Shown piece after piece: positions 28,639 to 40,300 of a stretch of DNA of 56,472 bases. Made by a program: the position numbers and the translations under genes. The DNA is from Sporisorium sorghi (lineage: Eukaryota; Basidiomycota; Ustilaginomycetes; Ustilaginales; Ustilaginaceae), in assembly GCA_023212695.1 (NCBI GenBank), contig JALCCG010000142.1:1-56472 (forward strand). The letters run 5' to 3'. How positions within the stretch are numbered: the first letter of the stretch is position 1; the number at the start of each line of letters is the position of its first letter. The notes beneath the pieces are model-generated. The model was not told where the DNA came from. It worked only from the letters and a program-made list of their open reading frames with translations, and searched no databases.

Positions 28639-30548
28639 GTTTGCGAACGTAATTCGTCGAGATTGCTAGAGTGGCAACTGAAGAATATGCAGCGTTGCAC
28701 TGTATTGCTGCTGTTGCTGCTGAAAGATGGAACGATGTGGGTTTGGATGCGCTGAACACGTTGCGAGCAATGTGTTGTCTTGGTATCCGTTTGGTTGTGG
28801 TGGATGGTGGAAGAGAGCTAGGAGGGATGGCAAGCGGATGGCGATGCAAAAAAAGCTCTTCCCCGAAAGAGGCCAGGTGACTCTGATGTGCGGCTACGCA
28901 ATCGGGTGATAGAGCAGAGTCTCAGCGGAGAGCCAAGAAAAATCGCGATCTCGAAGCGAGTCCGCCAGAAAGGCGTGATAGCTGCTGCCAAAATGAAAAA
29001 TCAAGCAAAAATAAATCAGGCACGCCACCAGCAGCAGCAGCCTCGACAAGGGTGTGTTTGGATCAAAGGCGAAGAGGGGGGAACTCAAGCAAGCAGGCAA
29101 GCAGGCAAGCAGCAAGCAGCAAGCAGCACCAGCGCAGTCTATTCTCGCTTCTTCTGCATTTCCCCCGCCTTCCCACAACACGCGGGCGACAACACGCACA
29201 CAGATGCCGTGCAGAGAGAGATAACGACCGTGCACCCATTGCCCCTTTTGCGGTCTCGTCGCTGCTGCTGCTGATCATCCATCAGAAGCCGCCCAAGCGT
29301 CATGGTAAGGCGATGCTACAACGGCGTCGGCTTGCTCGGTCAGGCTCCTTCTTGCGTGAACCTGCTCCGATACTTCGCGCGCCTTGATACACGGATCTGC
29401 AACGTGTATGCATGCGCACACATCCCATCCCATGAATGAACGAATGCCGCACGCCTTGTTGGCCGTTGTCGGCGAGAGTGTTGTCCGTGGTTCTCTCTTC
29501 CGGAGTGCGCCTATCTTGCAGACTTGGACAGACGCTCAAGTCTTTCTCAGATGCTGCCTTGCCTCACTCGCTCGGCTCGAAAGCGCACCCACGTTTGCCA
29601 AGACCATTATCTACCGAAAGGAGGCTTGTTGTTCAGGCACCACCACACACCTTTCGTCAAACTGCGCTCGCAAGAGAAAGAGGCTGAAAACAGATCACAC
29701 GGCGTGTTGAGCTGAGATCGAAAAACGCTGCCGTCCAAAAGCAGGAAGAGCTCGCTCTTGAAAAGATAAGAAAGGGTCAAAAGATAAGCTATGTCCTCTG
29801 TTAGCCGACTTGCACTCTCTCTCCTTTGCGTCCACTTGTACCCTCGAACCGCTCTTCCTATCCACACGTCACACTCGCAAACAGATCTCCGAGAGAGCGA
29901 AAGCTTTGACGGCCTTCATGCGTCCGCACGTCTCCGTTTTGCTGTCTGACGTCGTCGTTGGATCGTCAAAGTGGACACACACATGCTTATCGACAACCAA
30001 TGAGCGGCTTGCAATCGATCTGAGTGCACCCTCGGAGCCTGCGGCTCTCTTCAGGCTGTATACTTTGGGTCCTCCGTCGCTGTCGCTGTTGCGTGGTCGC
30101 ACGTTGTAACGGTGGGCTTTAGCTCTGTCTACTCAGGAACGCGCTTCTTGCTTTGCTCCAAGGTCAAGACTCGCTTTTCATGCATCGTTCTTGATCCGGT
30201 CCGTTCAGCGTGTCCTACGCTAGCGTACCGTTGCACTATCAGCGTTGATCGTCGTGCTGTAGCTCCGACTGCGGCTCTTGGAAGGGTGAGCTGACGGTGG
30301 TGGTAAGCAGGTTTTTCGTGCTAAAGTGTTAGACCGACAGCCGAAAGAAGATGTTAGACCGAAGACGCTTTTGACTGTTAAGCCGCCGAATGGCCGCCCA
30401 CCTCCACAAGTCCAAAGTTCCGAGTCCCGCGCCGTACGAAAGAAGATTTTTCTTCTTCGCCTTGACCATTGCCCTCTCTTCCTCCTCCCCTCCCATCTCT
30501 CCCCTGCTCTCACCTCTCCATCCCTTTCCCACCAACACCTCGCCCACG
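28639..30548. other. 1.9-kb divergent intergenic region
   Basis: It lies between the starts of the Par32-like gene (-) and RRP45 (+). It contains short CAGCAG and CAAGCAGG repeats at about 29030-29130. The last 100 bp before RRP45 are pyrimidine-rich and look like a leader. Several short frames occur on both strands without recognisable domains. Confidence 0.5.
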
Positions 30549-31463
30549 ATGCCACCAGGCCAGCCACTCGACCCTTCGCTCGCCGAGACCGAATTCACGC
30601 TCTCCTGCCTCACCTCCGGCCTCCGCGTCGACGGGCGATCCTTCCTCACCCCGCGCCCCGTCTCCATCACGTTCGGCGACGAGCTGGGCTGCGTCTCCGT
30701 TTGCATCGGCGGCACGCGCGTGTCCACCTCTGTTCGCGCGGATCTCATCCCTCCGCGCACAGAGCGCCCGTACGAAGGCTTTCTGCAGATCACGACGGAT
30801 ATCACGCCCATGGCGGGTGCGGAGTACGACACCTCCGGCGGTGCCAGCTCGGCTCGGGCGAGGGAGGTGCTGTTCGACCGGCTGATCGAAAAAGCCGTCC
30901 GGCGCACCGAGGCTGTGGACCGGGAGGCGCTGTGTGTAGTGGCGGGGGAGCAGGTGTGGAGCGTCCAGCTGAGCGTGCACTTGTTGGCGGACACTGGGGC
31001 TGCGCTAGATGCAGCCGTGCTCGCGGCGATGCTCAGCCTGCGCCATTTCCGAAGGCCGGACTACGCGATCGAGCACGGCAACCAGGTCCGCCTCTTCGGT
31101 GCGGATGAAAGAGTCCCCGTGCCCCTGGCTATACACCATACACCGCTATGCGTCTCCTTCGCCCTCTTCAACAACGTCCCCACCACCAGCACCGACGATC
31201 AAAACCCCTCCACAGCACCAACCACGGTGGCCCTCCTAGACCCAACCCTGCTAGAAGAATCCCTAGCGCACTCGAAGCTGACACTGGTACTCAACGCACA
31301 GCGCGAGATCTGCGTCCTCGACAAATCGCACGGCAGCCCCATCGCGCCCCAGCTGCTGCTCGATCTCATCCAGGCCGGGCTGAACAGGACCAGGGAGCTG
31401 ACAGAGACGCTGGAAGAGGCGTTGAAGCGCGATGCCCAGACAAGGGTCGTCGAGGTCGTCTGA
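30549..31463 (+). CDS. RRP45: Exosome core subunit Rrp45 (304 aa)
   Basis: Rrp45/EXOSC9 is one of six RNase PH-like subunits forming the ring of the RNA exosome, which processes rRNA and degrades RNA in nucleus and cytoplasm. The chain has the RNase PH-fold start LRVDGR (residues 25-30), then GCVSVCIGGTRVSTSV, the Rrp45-typical ESLCVVAGE-like stretch (REALCVVAGEQVWSVQL), LRHFRRPDYAI and VPLAIHHTPLCVSFALF. The catalytic residues of bacterial RNase PH are not expected in this subunit. The ATG at 30549 is preferred because family similarity begins soon after; 53 in-frame upstream codons run through the pyrimidine-rich leader. Convergent with the methyltransferase gene, 144 bp apart. Confidence 0.95.
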   Translation: MPPGQPLDPSLAETEFTLSCLTSGLRVDGRSFLTPRPVSITFGDELGCVSVCIGGTRVSTSVRADLIPPRTERPYEGFLQITTDITPMAGAEYDTSGGASSARAREVLFDRLIEKAVRRTEAVDREALCVVAGEQVWSVQLSVHLLADTGAALDAAVLAAMLSLRHFRRPDYAIEHGNQVRLFGADERVPVPLAIHHTPLCVSFALFNNVPTTSTDDQNPSTAPTTVALLDPTLLEESLAHSKLTLVLNAQREICVLDKSHGSPIAPQLLLDLIQAGLNRTRELTETLEEALKRDAQTRVVEVV

Positions 31464-31607
31464 ATACCACCGCTCACATTTGTATTTGTACCCCACGCTC
31501 CGACTGCAATCGCATCTGACTGCACGAACACACAATGAGGCGAACAGGGTATCGAAACGTCTTACATTCTCCGCTGTCCGGCGATCGAGGGTGAGCAGGT
31601 GAGCGTC

Positions 31608-34600
31608 TCACGCAATGGCAATGAAGCCCGTGGTATCGAAAAAGCCAATCATGGCGACGGCTTTGGCGTTCGACTTGGAGCGCGAGCGCATCTTGGACGG
31701 GCGCGTGGGCGGTTCGGCGATGCGGACGCTTCCTCCCCCCGCACCTGCTCCTGCTCCAGGCGAAAGAGTAGTTGGCATGCTGACCGACCGTGAATCCGCC
31801 ACGGAGGCTGGAGGAGGCCGGCTGCCCAGACTCGTGAGCGTTTCGTGTCCAGCCGTCGCCGCCATCGCAGCGGTAGGCGCAGTAGGCGACGCAACCGCCG
31901 ACGTCGGACTGACCGGTCTCGACCCCCCACCTCCCGAACCCATCCGATACTCCTCCTCCAACCCATGCGACACCCGCTGCGTAGCCGCATACGCCGCAGC
32001 CGGCGTAACCTCACTCTTCACCGGCGGCACTGGCGGAACCGCAACCGACAACGCTGCTGGTGCTGCTGCCGCAGCCGGCCTCCCCTCCGTCCTGCTCGAA
32101 CTCATCGACGACCGATCGCTAAACGACTTGCTGCTCGACGCTTTCCTCCCCCCCATGATCCCGCCACCTCCACCTCCTCGTGACGACGCAACGATGCTCG
32201 CCTTCGTCGCGGGACCGCGGAACATGCTCGCCGGCTCGGTGGCTGGCGACGACGTGAATGCGTAGCCTGCCATAAACGCCGGTGCGTCCGGAAGCGGGAG
32301 GGGCGGCTGCTTGGGAGCGAGTGCGCCTCCTGCGGCTCCGCCTCGTCCGAACGTGCGCGTGCGTGCAGGCGCAGCAGCGGAAGCAGCGCCAAAGCTGCTG
32401 GGTGACGAAGAGCCGACGTTCCCACTGCTGCTGGGTCGTTTGGACTTCTTTTTCTTCTTGCCGTCTGACAGTGCCGCCGCTGCCGCCGTCTTGCTATTAG
32501 CCTCATCCATATGCGCAACCGTACGTGCATCGGGCGCAGACGCTCGCGTCGTCTGCAGCCTCGCAGGCGCTTCGTGAGCATGTGTCGTCGAAACCGCAAA
32601 AGCTGACCCGCTAGACGGGCTCACGGACACAGTGCGCGTGCCCTTAGCCGTCGCCAGCGTCGCCAACGAATCCTGTCGTCCCCTCACGTCACCCAAGCCA
32701 TCCTTCTGTTCTTCCGCATCTTCCAACACAAGCTGGTCCAGCCCTAGCGCGGGGAATGCCGCGGACGAAGTGCTCATCTTGCGCCGGCGCTCGGCATACT
32801 TCCTCCCCTCCACCGTCAAATCTTCATGCGCCTGTTCCCACCCCAAGTACTTGCGCAGCAGATGCTCGGTATCCGCCGACGCCTTGGTCGTCTCGATCCA
32901 CGCATCCAACGCTCTGTAGAAAGCATCCTTGGACTCCCACGGGTGCGCAAACGGCTTGAGCGCCGCCGGGTTGCCCTGACCAAAGCGTCGATGGCTGTCC
33001 ATCTTGGGCAGTTCGGGCTGCGGCTGCCCCTGCAGGCTGCGCTTCTCCTCCTCGGCTTCGGCCCAGACGAGCTCGCGGCTGGACGAAAAGAGGTCGAGAT
33101 GGTGCAGGATGATCAAGGCGCTGAAGAGGTCGCGGTCGGACATGGCGAACTGCGAGTTGAGCGGATTGCCAATTTGACCGCGGCTGGTGAATTTGCCCTG
33201 GCGTTTGCCCTCGTCTTCGCTCGACGTGGCGTTGGCCGACGACGAGCTCGGTTCGTCGCCGGCAGCAGCAGCAGCGGCGGCGCGTGCGCGTGCTCTTTGT
33301 GCGCTCGACTCGGCGTAGACGGGGATATGACGAGGGTTGCCGTTGGCGACATTGGAAAAGCCAGGCAAGAGCAATGCAGACGGCACGACCGAGAGCGGCG
33401 TAGGGTTGATAAAGCGTCGATGCATCATGCGCTCAAAGACGACCTCGATCGCATCGACGTCGGTGGCATCCGAAGTGTCGTTGAGCACCTTGAGACGTTT
33501 GGGCAGTTTGACGCCGATGCCCTTTTTGGCGCTGACGTGTCCCTGCTCGAGATCCCTGAGCTCCTGCGCGTCGACCCAGCTGGTATGGCCAAAGAAGCTG
33601 TAATTTCCCTCGACGAGCTCGAGCACGCCTCCAGGTGCCAAGACGCGCCTGACTTCGCAGAGCAGATCGAACCACTTGTCCTCGGGCACGCCTTGCAAGA
33701 CGTAGCGGAGGTGGACAAAGTCGAAGCTGGCATCGGGGAAGGGCAAAGGCTCGAGGAAATTGGCGACGACCCAACTGACGCGATGCTCGAGGTCCGGGTC
33801 GGCGAGCGCAGCCATAGGTGGCTGAACGGGCACAACGTCGAGACCAATGAATTCGGAGTTCTTCCACTCGCGCGCCATGTCCAGACACCAGAAGCCTCTG
33901 CCGCAGCCGAGGTCGAGGACGCGACAGGGCCGCGCGCCTTCAGGGAACTCTCGCAGCGTGTTATTGCCATGAAGAGCGGCTTTTACGTTGAGATGCGTGG
34001 CCATCTCAGCTTCCATGGCCTCGCTGCTGTAGCCGTGCCAGTAAGGTACGACCGAGTTCGGAAAGGCATGATAGACAAATTCGCGCATCTTGCCCTTGAC
34101 GCGCGATCGGGTTTTGGTGAAATAGGCGTCTGGATGCCAGCAATCTGGCGAGGTGGGAGGGAGACGTGGCTGTGGCGAAGAAGTCGGGGCGTGTTTGGAG
34201 CTGACAGAGTGACCTGCAAGCGTCGTTGAGGCTGGGAGGCTGTTGATGGAGCTGCTGGCGCTCGCGCGATGCGGGGATGACGAGGCGGCACCTGGCGAGA
34301 TAGAGGATGGACTGGACAAAGAATGGGCAGGAGTCGCCTTCGTGTTGAGCGACAGACCTGAGGATTCCGACATGTCGGTGTTGCGACGTCGCAGCGAAGG
34401 CATCGCAGATGATGTAGATGCTGCAGGTGCTTTGGAGGAAGGCGCAGGGCGCGGTGCAGGTGGTGGTGTGAAAAAGTAGTATCCATGCCCTACGCGTGCT
34501 TTATAGGTCATTTCGGAGGGCGGCAAGCCATGCGAATGAGAAGGAGGCGCCAGACCAAGGCGGACGGGAAGCTGTTCACCCTGAAGCGACTCGGATTCTT

Positions 34601-35129
34601 CAAAGGAGAGAGGGAGACTGAACGTGTCTGCCTTCCTGCTCGAGGTGCTGGTATTGGCGCTTCGGTCGTGGTTGGTAGGCATTGCGCCGGTTCCTGTGGA
34701 GCCCGGTGAGACAGCAGTAGCCGCGTCTGGGCTGACGGCGATGCTGCTTCTTCGACGACCCTGGCTGAAAAAGTCCGAGGTGCGCGGATAGAACTCGGGC
34801 ATCAAGGGGCTGCTCTGACGGAAGTGGTCGAACTCGGGCAGCTTGTGAGGAAGCGAGGACGTGGCGGAAGCGGCGGCATTGTTGGTGGAGCTGCCGGGTG
34901 ACGAACCTGCAAGGCTCGTCTTGGTGGCATGGTCGGTGGAAATGGTGCTCGAGGGGGAGAGACTGTCGCCGCCAGTGTAGGAGCTTTGATGTGATTTAGA
35001 ATCGACCGAGCTGTTCTTGGAGACGGTGGCAGCAGGAGCTGTGTCTGATTGCTTGGAGGAGGAGGAGGTAGATGCTTGTCGAGTGATTGACTTGCGACTG
35101 CCCATGTAGACGTGGTATGGATCGATCAT
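31608..35129 (-). CDS. Large SAM-dependent methyltransferase-domain protein (1173 aa)
   Basis: A class I methyltransferase domain spans roughly residues 395-530. Motif I is VLDLGCGRGFW near 403, the acidic ribose-binding residue is in EFIGLDVVP, the post-II motif is PFPDASFDFVHLRYV, and motif III is VLAPGGVLELVEG. This pattern is common among fungal UbiE/LaeA-like enzymes of unknown substrate. The N-terminal ~390 and the C-terminal ~350 residues are Ser/Ala/Pro-rich and probably disordered. A poly-Lys patch (KKKKKSKRP) in the tail could act as a nuclear signal. The start at 35129 (MIDPYHVYMGSRKS) is the first in-frame ATG; the second (35105) is also possible. Upstream open codons have no ATG. 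Single exon. Substrate unknown. Confidence 0.82.
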   Translation of the reverse strand: MIDPYHVYMGSRKSITRQASTSSSSKQSDTAPAATVSKNSSVDSKSHQSSYTGGDSLSPSSTISTDHATKTSLAGSSPGSSTNNAAASATSSLPHKLPEFDHFRQSSPLMPEFYPRTSDFFSQGRRRSSIAVSPDAATAVSPGSTGTGAMPTNHDRSANTSTSSRKADTFSLPLSFEESESLQGEQLPVRLGLAPPSHSHGLPPSEMTYKARVGHGYYFFTPPPAPRPAPSSKAPAASTSSAMPSLRRRNTDMSESSGLSLNTKATPAHSLSSPSSISPGAASSSPHRASASSSINSLPASTTLAGHSVSSKHAPTSSPQPRLPPTSPDCWHPDAYFTKTRSRVKGKMREFVYHAFPNSVVPYWHGYSSEAMEAEMATHLNVKAALHGNNTLREFPEGARPCRVLDLGCGRGFWCLDMAREWKNSEFIGLDVVPVQPPMAALADPDLEHRVSWVVANFLEPLPFPDASFDFVHLRYVLQGVPEDKWFDLLCEVRRVLAPGGVLELVEGNYSFFGHTSWVDAQELRDLEQGHVSAKKGIGVKLPKRLKVLNDTSDATDVDAIEVVFERMMHRRFINPTPLSVVPSALLLPGFSNVANGNPRHIPVYAESSAQRARARAAAAAAAGDEPSSSSANATSSEDEGKRQGKFTSRGQIGNPLNSQFAMSDRDLFSALIILHHLDLFSSSRELVWAEAEEEKRSLQGQPQPELPKMDSHRRFGQGNPAALKPFAHPWESKDAFYRALDAWIETTKASADTEHLLRKYLGWEQAHEDLTVEGRKYAERRRKMSTSSAAFPALGLDQLVLEDAEEQKDGLGDVRGRQDSLATLATAKGTRTVSVSPSSGSAFAVSTTHAHEAPARLQTTRASAPDARTVAHMDEANSKTAAAAALSDGKKKKKSKRPSSSGNVGSSSPSSFGAASAAAPARTRTFGRGGAAGGALAPKQPPLPLPDAPAFMAGYAFTSSPATEPASMFRGPATKASIVASSRGGGGGGIMGGRKASSSKSFSDRSSMSSSRTEGRPAAAAAPAALSVAVPPVPPVKSEVTPAAAYAATQRVSHGLEEEYRMGSGGGGSRPVSPTSAVASPTAPTAAMAATAGHETLTSLGSRPPPASVADSRSVSMPTTLSPGAGAGAGGGSVRIAEPPTRPSKMRSRSKSNAKAVAMIGFFDTTGFIAIA

Positions 35130-36144
35130 GTTGACGATACATTCGAGGTTTGGCGATAGAACATGGTTAGCGCTTGAGACGCGAAAGAGACGGCGGCCTC
35201 GCCGGGTATATGCGATTATGCCGCTGATCCGCCTTGTCGCGACTTGGCCGTCGTCGATCGGTGACCTCTGGATCTCGGATGGTGGTGGTCGTGAGCAACT
35301 CAGCAAACTTAGCCTTTGCTCAGCCAAGCTCAGAAAGGGCGAATCTCGAGTTGGTTACCGAAACAAGTCTAAAAAAACGCGCTTCTCTTGGTCAGTTGAT
35401 CAGGGTCGTCGTGCTTTCTGATGCATCTCAGCAGAGACAAAAGAGACATTTTTTTTTTAATCATGTTCTTTTTGTGTTTTCCCCAGCTTGTTCTGCTGCT
35501 CATTTTGCTGCTGTTGCTCAGACACCTTCCGAGTCCAAGTCGAAACAAAACGCTTTCTTTTTTTTTTTTTTTTTTTCTTTTTTTTTTTCTGCGAAAACTC
35601 ACATGTGATGAGAGACGATCGAGTCTCGGGCACTTGAGCAGTCGTGTGGCGCTTGGCGCTTTTCGACCTGGATTCTAGACGCTCCTTTTGCTGTCTCTGC
35701 TCTCGCTCTCTATGAGCAGCATACTGTAGACAGCACATCTGGTTGCTGCAATGCCATCAGCAAGGTTTTCGAACTTCACCGCATCTGCATGCATCAAGAT
35801 CTAGCTTTCTGCCTCTGCACGCTGAGCCGATACAACCTTGTGGCTCGCAGCTCGACTCTTTCACACGTTGTCAACGAGACATGAACAATGATCGACGGTC
35901 GATCATCTCACACACACACACCACGCGCGTGCGTGCATGCGCTCGGACGCCTTTTCTTCTGACAGCGGTCCCACACATCAATCGATTTCATTATTCTTCT
36001 CTCTCTCCGCATCGGCTCGTACACAATGCACCGAAACAATGGAAGCGTGCGAGAAGAAGCGCTATCGAAGCTGAATTGCGTGTGCGCCTTACTGTGACAG
36101 ACCGACTCTCTTCTTTTCGTTTTTACAGCGTTGAGGACCGCCTC
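35130..36144. other. Spacer between methyltransferase gene and ELC1
   Basis: About 1 kb holding the methyltransferase promoter and the ELC1 3' region (both genes on the minus strand). It contains T11 at 35448-35458 and T20-C-T11 at 35557-35588. No gene recognised. Confidence 0.5.
35557..35588. repeat. Poly(T) tract, T20-C-T11
   Basis: A long T homopolymer broken by a single C, in the upstream region of the methyltransferase gene. Confidence 0.95.
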
Positions 36145-36962
36145 TCAGCTGATCACTGTTGATAGAGGAAGTAGAGTGAAAGAACGGCGGTTGAATGTCA
36201 GTGCGCGGTCTGTCCTCATGACCATCTTGCTGAGCTACTTACGTTCCAAAAAGTCGGCAGCCATCAACCTGTACCCGAGAAGAAACCGCAACACGAGAGA
36301 CAAGAGTGTCAGAATGCTTGCGAGTCCGAACTGCACACAATCTGTGCTTGACAACTTACAGCTCAAGCGCAATCTCCGGAGGGATGCGATTCTTGAAATC
36401 GGGCACGTCAACGTCTGCCGCTGCGCCGTACTTGATCTTGAAGTGCAGGTATTCGATGACCTTTTCCAGCACTTCGCCTCTGTCGCAGAGTATTGTTGAA
36501 AGAGTATAGGGATCGACTCGAAGTCAGCATGAATCAACACCTGAGAATGCGGAATGAAAGACGATAAACGCACCGAATCTGCAACCGAGCTGTGTTGCTC
36601 TCGGCTTCGGCGAATCCCCCGCCTTCGCCCGTGGAGAGCATCGTCTTGATTGTCGGCGAAACCATCGCGGTGGTGTTGTCGACGACGAATCGGTAGCCGT
36701 CCTAGTGGTGGCAGATGCAAAAGCGCGGTGCGGAATGTTTATGGACAGTGTACGCGACCGAGTAGGGCCAGTTGGAAGAGACGAGCTTCTGTCAGTCGCA
36801 GCAAAAGAAACGTACCTCGCTGACCAGTGTGACCCATTTCACGGGCGATGAAGCGCCCTTGTCGACCTGTATCATCCCAAAACGGGTTGCGAACATCAAT
36901 GAGATCAGCCATCCTCACAAACCAAGTCGCCACCTGAAGAAGCAGTCACGACTTACCGACAT
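36145..36962 (-). CDS. ELC1: Elongin C (112-113 aa, 5-6 exons)
   Basis: Elongin C is a Skp1-like adaptor of cullin ubiquitin ligases; in yeast Elc1 acts with Ela1-Cul3 on stalled RNA polymerase II. Exons are 36957-36962 (ATG TCG only), 36816-36866, 36574-36701, 36360-36479 and 36243-36268. A possible last exon is 36145-36155. Introns of 87-114 nt have GTAAGT, GTACGT or GTGCGT donors. The protein reads VKWVTLVSEDGYRF, then SPTIKTMLSTGEGGGFAEAESNTARL, then LEKVIEYLHFKIKY, and ends PPEIALELLMAADFLE, matching the family throughout. Two ends are possible. Reading through gives RK and stop at 36235. Splicing the last 87 nt (GTAAGT, CTGAC branch-like site, CAACAG) gives LIS and stop at 36145. Confidence 0.93.
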
Positions 36963-37376
36963 GACGAGCGAGCGACCTAGGTATCTGCTCTCGGGCTTGC
37001 CTTCAAGATCCAATGAGTGTCGTAATCGCAGTCGCAACGATGTGGTCAAGAGTCAAGTTGCTTTTTTGCGCCCACCGAGTGAGTTGAGAAGAAGATTCGC
37101 GCGACCGTGCGCTCAGATTTTTCTTTCCGGCGCGAGTTTGGACCCTGCTTTTGCGCAGCTTCCGTGCGGAGGCTTGAACACCACCGCTTCATATCCCGCT
37201 TCAGCTCCCACTCTCTTTGCTCTCTTTCAACACTTTGCCTTCAACACTCCCACACACGATCATCCCGAGCATCTGACCCGCCGCTGTTGATACAATCCAA
37301 AGTGATGTTGTACATGTTGATAAAACTACATCGTCCTAGCGCCTAGCTTACTGTACTGCTACAAAATTGTCTCAGT
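36963..37376. other. Spacer between ELC1 and SNT1
   Basis: 414 bp holding the ELC1 promoter and the SNT1 3' region; both genes are on the minus strand. Nothing further seen. Confidence 0.45.
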
Positions 37377-40300
37377 CTACTCGGGGTTTCTGCCAGACGG
37401 CGGCTGCTCATGTCCACGAGGTCGATGCGGGTACGGCCAGTACCGCGCTGCTGCTTCCTCCCCACTGCCTCCCGCCGTCCTCGAACCAGGACCGATACCG
37501 CTACGACCAGGCGCAGGGAACGTCCCCAGAATCGGCGGCAGCGATCGTCCCGCAGCTCCCAACGACGGCAGATGCGGCGCACCCACTTTACCACCGCTCG
37601 CCGCCAGCGACGGCAACGACGGTCGCGGCAGACTCTGCGAAGGGAAGCTCGAGTACGGGCTGTTGGAAGACCGGTACGCGCTGCCCGCAGAGTAGCCGCC
37701 CACTCCGGACGACGTCGCGTGAGACGCAGCGCCACCAGCCGAAGCCGAAGACGACGAGATCGAAGGTCCAGGAGACTGCGAGTATCGCTGCCATCGTTGT
37801 TCGTACGTGGCTCTCTCCGATGTCGCCGGCAGAGGTGCAGTAAGCGGGCCGTTGCTGCTGGGTCGGTTTCTGGCAGCTAATGCGCTCGACGCTGCCGCCG
37901 TCGTACTGGGATACAGGCTGCCCACCCCAGGAGCTGCATAGCGACTGTACCCGTGACTCGCGCCAAACTGCGCACTCGTCGGCGAGATCTGCTCGCCGCT
38001 GCCCGAACGACGCAGCTCACCCGGTACCGCGGGAGGCATGCTGTGCGACTCGAATTCGCGCGCTCGACCCGACGAGCCGTACAAGCTACCGAATCCAGCA
38101 GGTCCACGTTCACGCTCTCGCTCACGTTCGCGCTCGACCTCGCTATCTTCGCTCAAATGCAGATGGCCAGTCATAGGTGGCACCGATCTTGCCATGTGAC
38201 CAGAGCTCGAAACGCTGCTGGGCGGCATCGAAAAGCGTGACGCTGGCATGCCGCGCTCGGCTGGATGCGAAGGCGGCGCCATGGCCGCATAGCCGGGCGA
38301 AGGCGACGGTCTTCGGTGCGCCTCGTACGCCGACTCGGACATCCAAGGGCGTGACTCGACACTTTCTTCGCGCGCCTCTCGTCCCTCGACGCCAGATCTG
38401 TGCGGCTCGAATCGCTCGTACGCTCGTGCTCGCTCGTCATGCTCCTCTCGCATCGCACGACCATCCGAGCTAAGAGGGCGAGTCGCTTCCAGACGATCCG
38501 CAGTCATCGGCCGGCGTTCCAGATCGTGCGCCTGCCTGGCGTACAGCGACGGCGGCACAGAGGCGTCCCGACCTAGGCTGGCGTGTGGCACCTCTCTACG
38601 TTCGGCCTGCCAGTCGTGCAAGGACGACCGCCTCGCGACGCGGCTGCTTGCTGCCTCGTTGGTGTCGTTGAGCAGCGAGTTGATCTGCAATCCACGTCGA
38701 TGCACCGCAGGCTCCGGCGAGTCTTCGCGCATCTTGGTCTCCATCGTGTCAGCTTGGCTCGCCGAAATGCCAGGAGGCGGTGGCAGATGAGTGGCTCTAG
38801 GGGCCGTCGCGCCAGCATCGCCGCTATAAGTACGTGTCGATGATACCGCAGATGGAACACCAGCGCCTGCCGTAGGGAAAGCCAGCATACCAGGAGCAGA
38901 ATTGCTGGCGAAGCGTTGACGCACAAACGCCAGCGCCAACTTCTCGCGCTCTGCCAGAGGCGCATCCGCATGGCTGCGTGCCAAAGCTGCTGCCTCGGCG
39001 AATTCGATCTCGTCCTCGTTTCGAGCAAAGTAGTTGCGAGCCTGAGCCGTCGACTTTTGAGCCAACGTCGAGGACACGAGTTCCCATCGCGGACCATGAA
39101 CCGCCAACGCACGGAGGAACTCGTATCGTTCAGCAACCGACCAGTAGGACGACGTTGGCTGCTTTCCTCGACCTTTGCCTCCTCCAACTTCGCCGCCGCC
39201 CTCCTCGCCCGGAGCCGCGGTCTTGCTGCGGCGCTTCTTTCCAGGCCTTCTGCTATCTGCATCCACCTCGCCCGGCAGCTGTTGAGAAGCCGCGGCGTCG
39301 GCAGTGACGCTAGTGGCACTTGCATCCGCTGGAGCTGGACCGCCAAAGAGACCTGCAAGCGCTCCTAGAGCTTCAGCTGCAGCCAAGTCGCTGTCTTCAA
39401 GTTTCGCCTTGACCTCTGCAGAGGTTGCTGTGGCTGCGCTGCCGGCGGTGATGCCGGCCATGACCGTCGATTCGGGCGCCTCCACCTTGGCCCCCGGCAA
39501 AGCTGCAGAGGGACTTGGAGGCACGCCTGCCTTCGCCTCGTCAGGAGTGGCGTTGTCCTTCTTGGCACTAGGCCGCGACTTGCGCGACTTGTCGGCCGAA
39601 CTCGTACCGTCTGACTTGGCGCGCTTCGACTTGGGCCCTGATTTGCGTTTCTCCGACGTCTTTGCATCAGCGCCCTTCGCCTCGAGGTCGCTTTGATCAG
39701 CTGGACGTTTGCGGCTGACCGTGCCATCTTCTGAACCAGCGCCGGGCACGCCATCCACAGCGGGCGGGACCATTCGGCTTCGTCCGCCTCTGCGGCCATT
39801 GCTGGACATGGGCGTGTTCGCTGAGGCTCCAGAGGGATCTACTGCCTCGACAGGCGAACGAACGCCCGATCCATCTTCGACGTCATCCACCTCTTCGCCC
39901 TTTGCGGATTTCAAGTCGGCCATGAGCGCACTGCCCTTGGCCTTCTTGGGCTTGACGCGTGCCTTGCGCTTCCTCTCCCGGTTCCTAGCAGCCGCCAGAG
40001 CTTTAAAGTCGTTGCCAGGCACCTTCTTGTTGAGGTAGTAGTAGCGCACGCACTGCGACGGTGTCTTGTGCGGCAGAGCCTGGGCGATCTTGCCGAACTG
40101 CTTGGGCCATAGAGCATAGCGACGTGCAAAGATAGCCTTCTCTTCCTCGGACCACACGTCCGGGTCAAATTCGTCGAGGTAGAAGGCGAGCGGATCAGCG
40201 ACAAAGCCGTTGACATCGTCGTACCGCAGCTGCATGAGGTGATCCGAGTCAGGGTTGATGTACATGTCCGGCGCCGTGGCGGTGGTGCGTGCAGCACGCA

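Noticed and set aside
29030..29130. CAGCAG and CAAGCAGG short tandem units as a CRISPR-like or functional repeat array
   Set aside because: Units are adjacent and degenerate without spacers; simple-sequence DNA in an intergenic region of a eukaryote.
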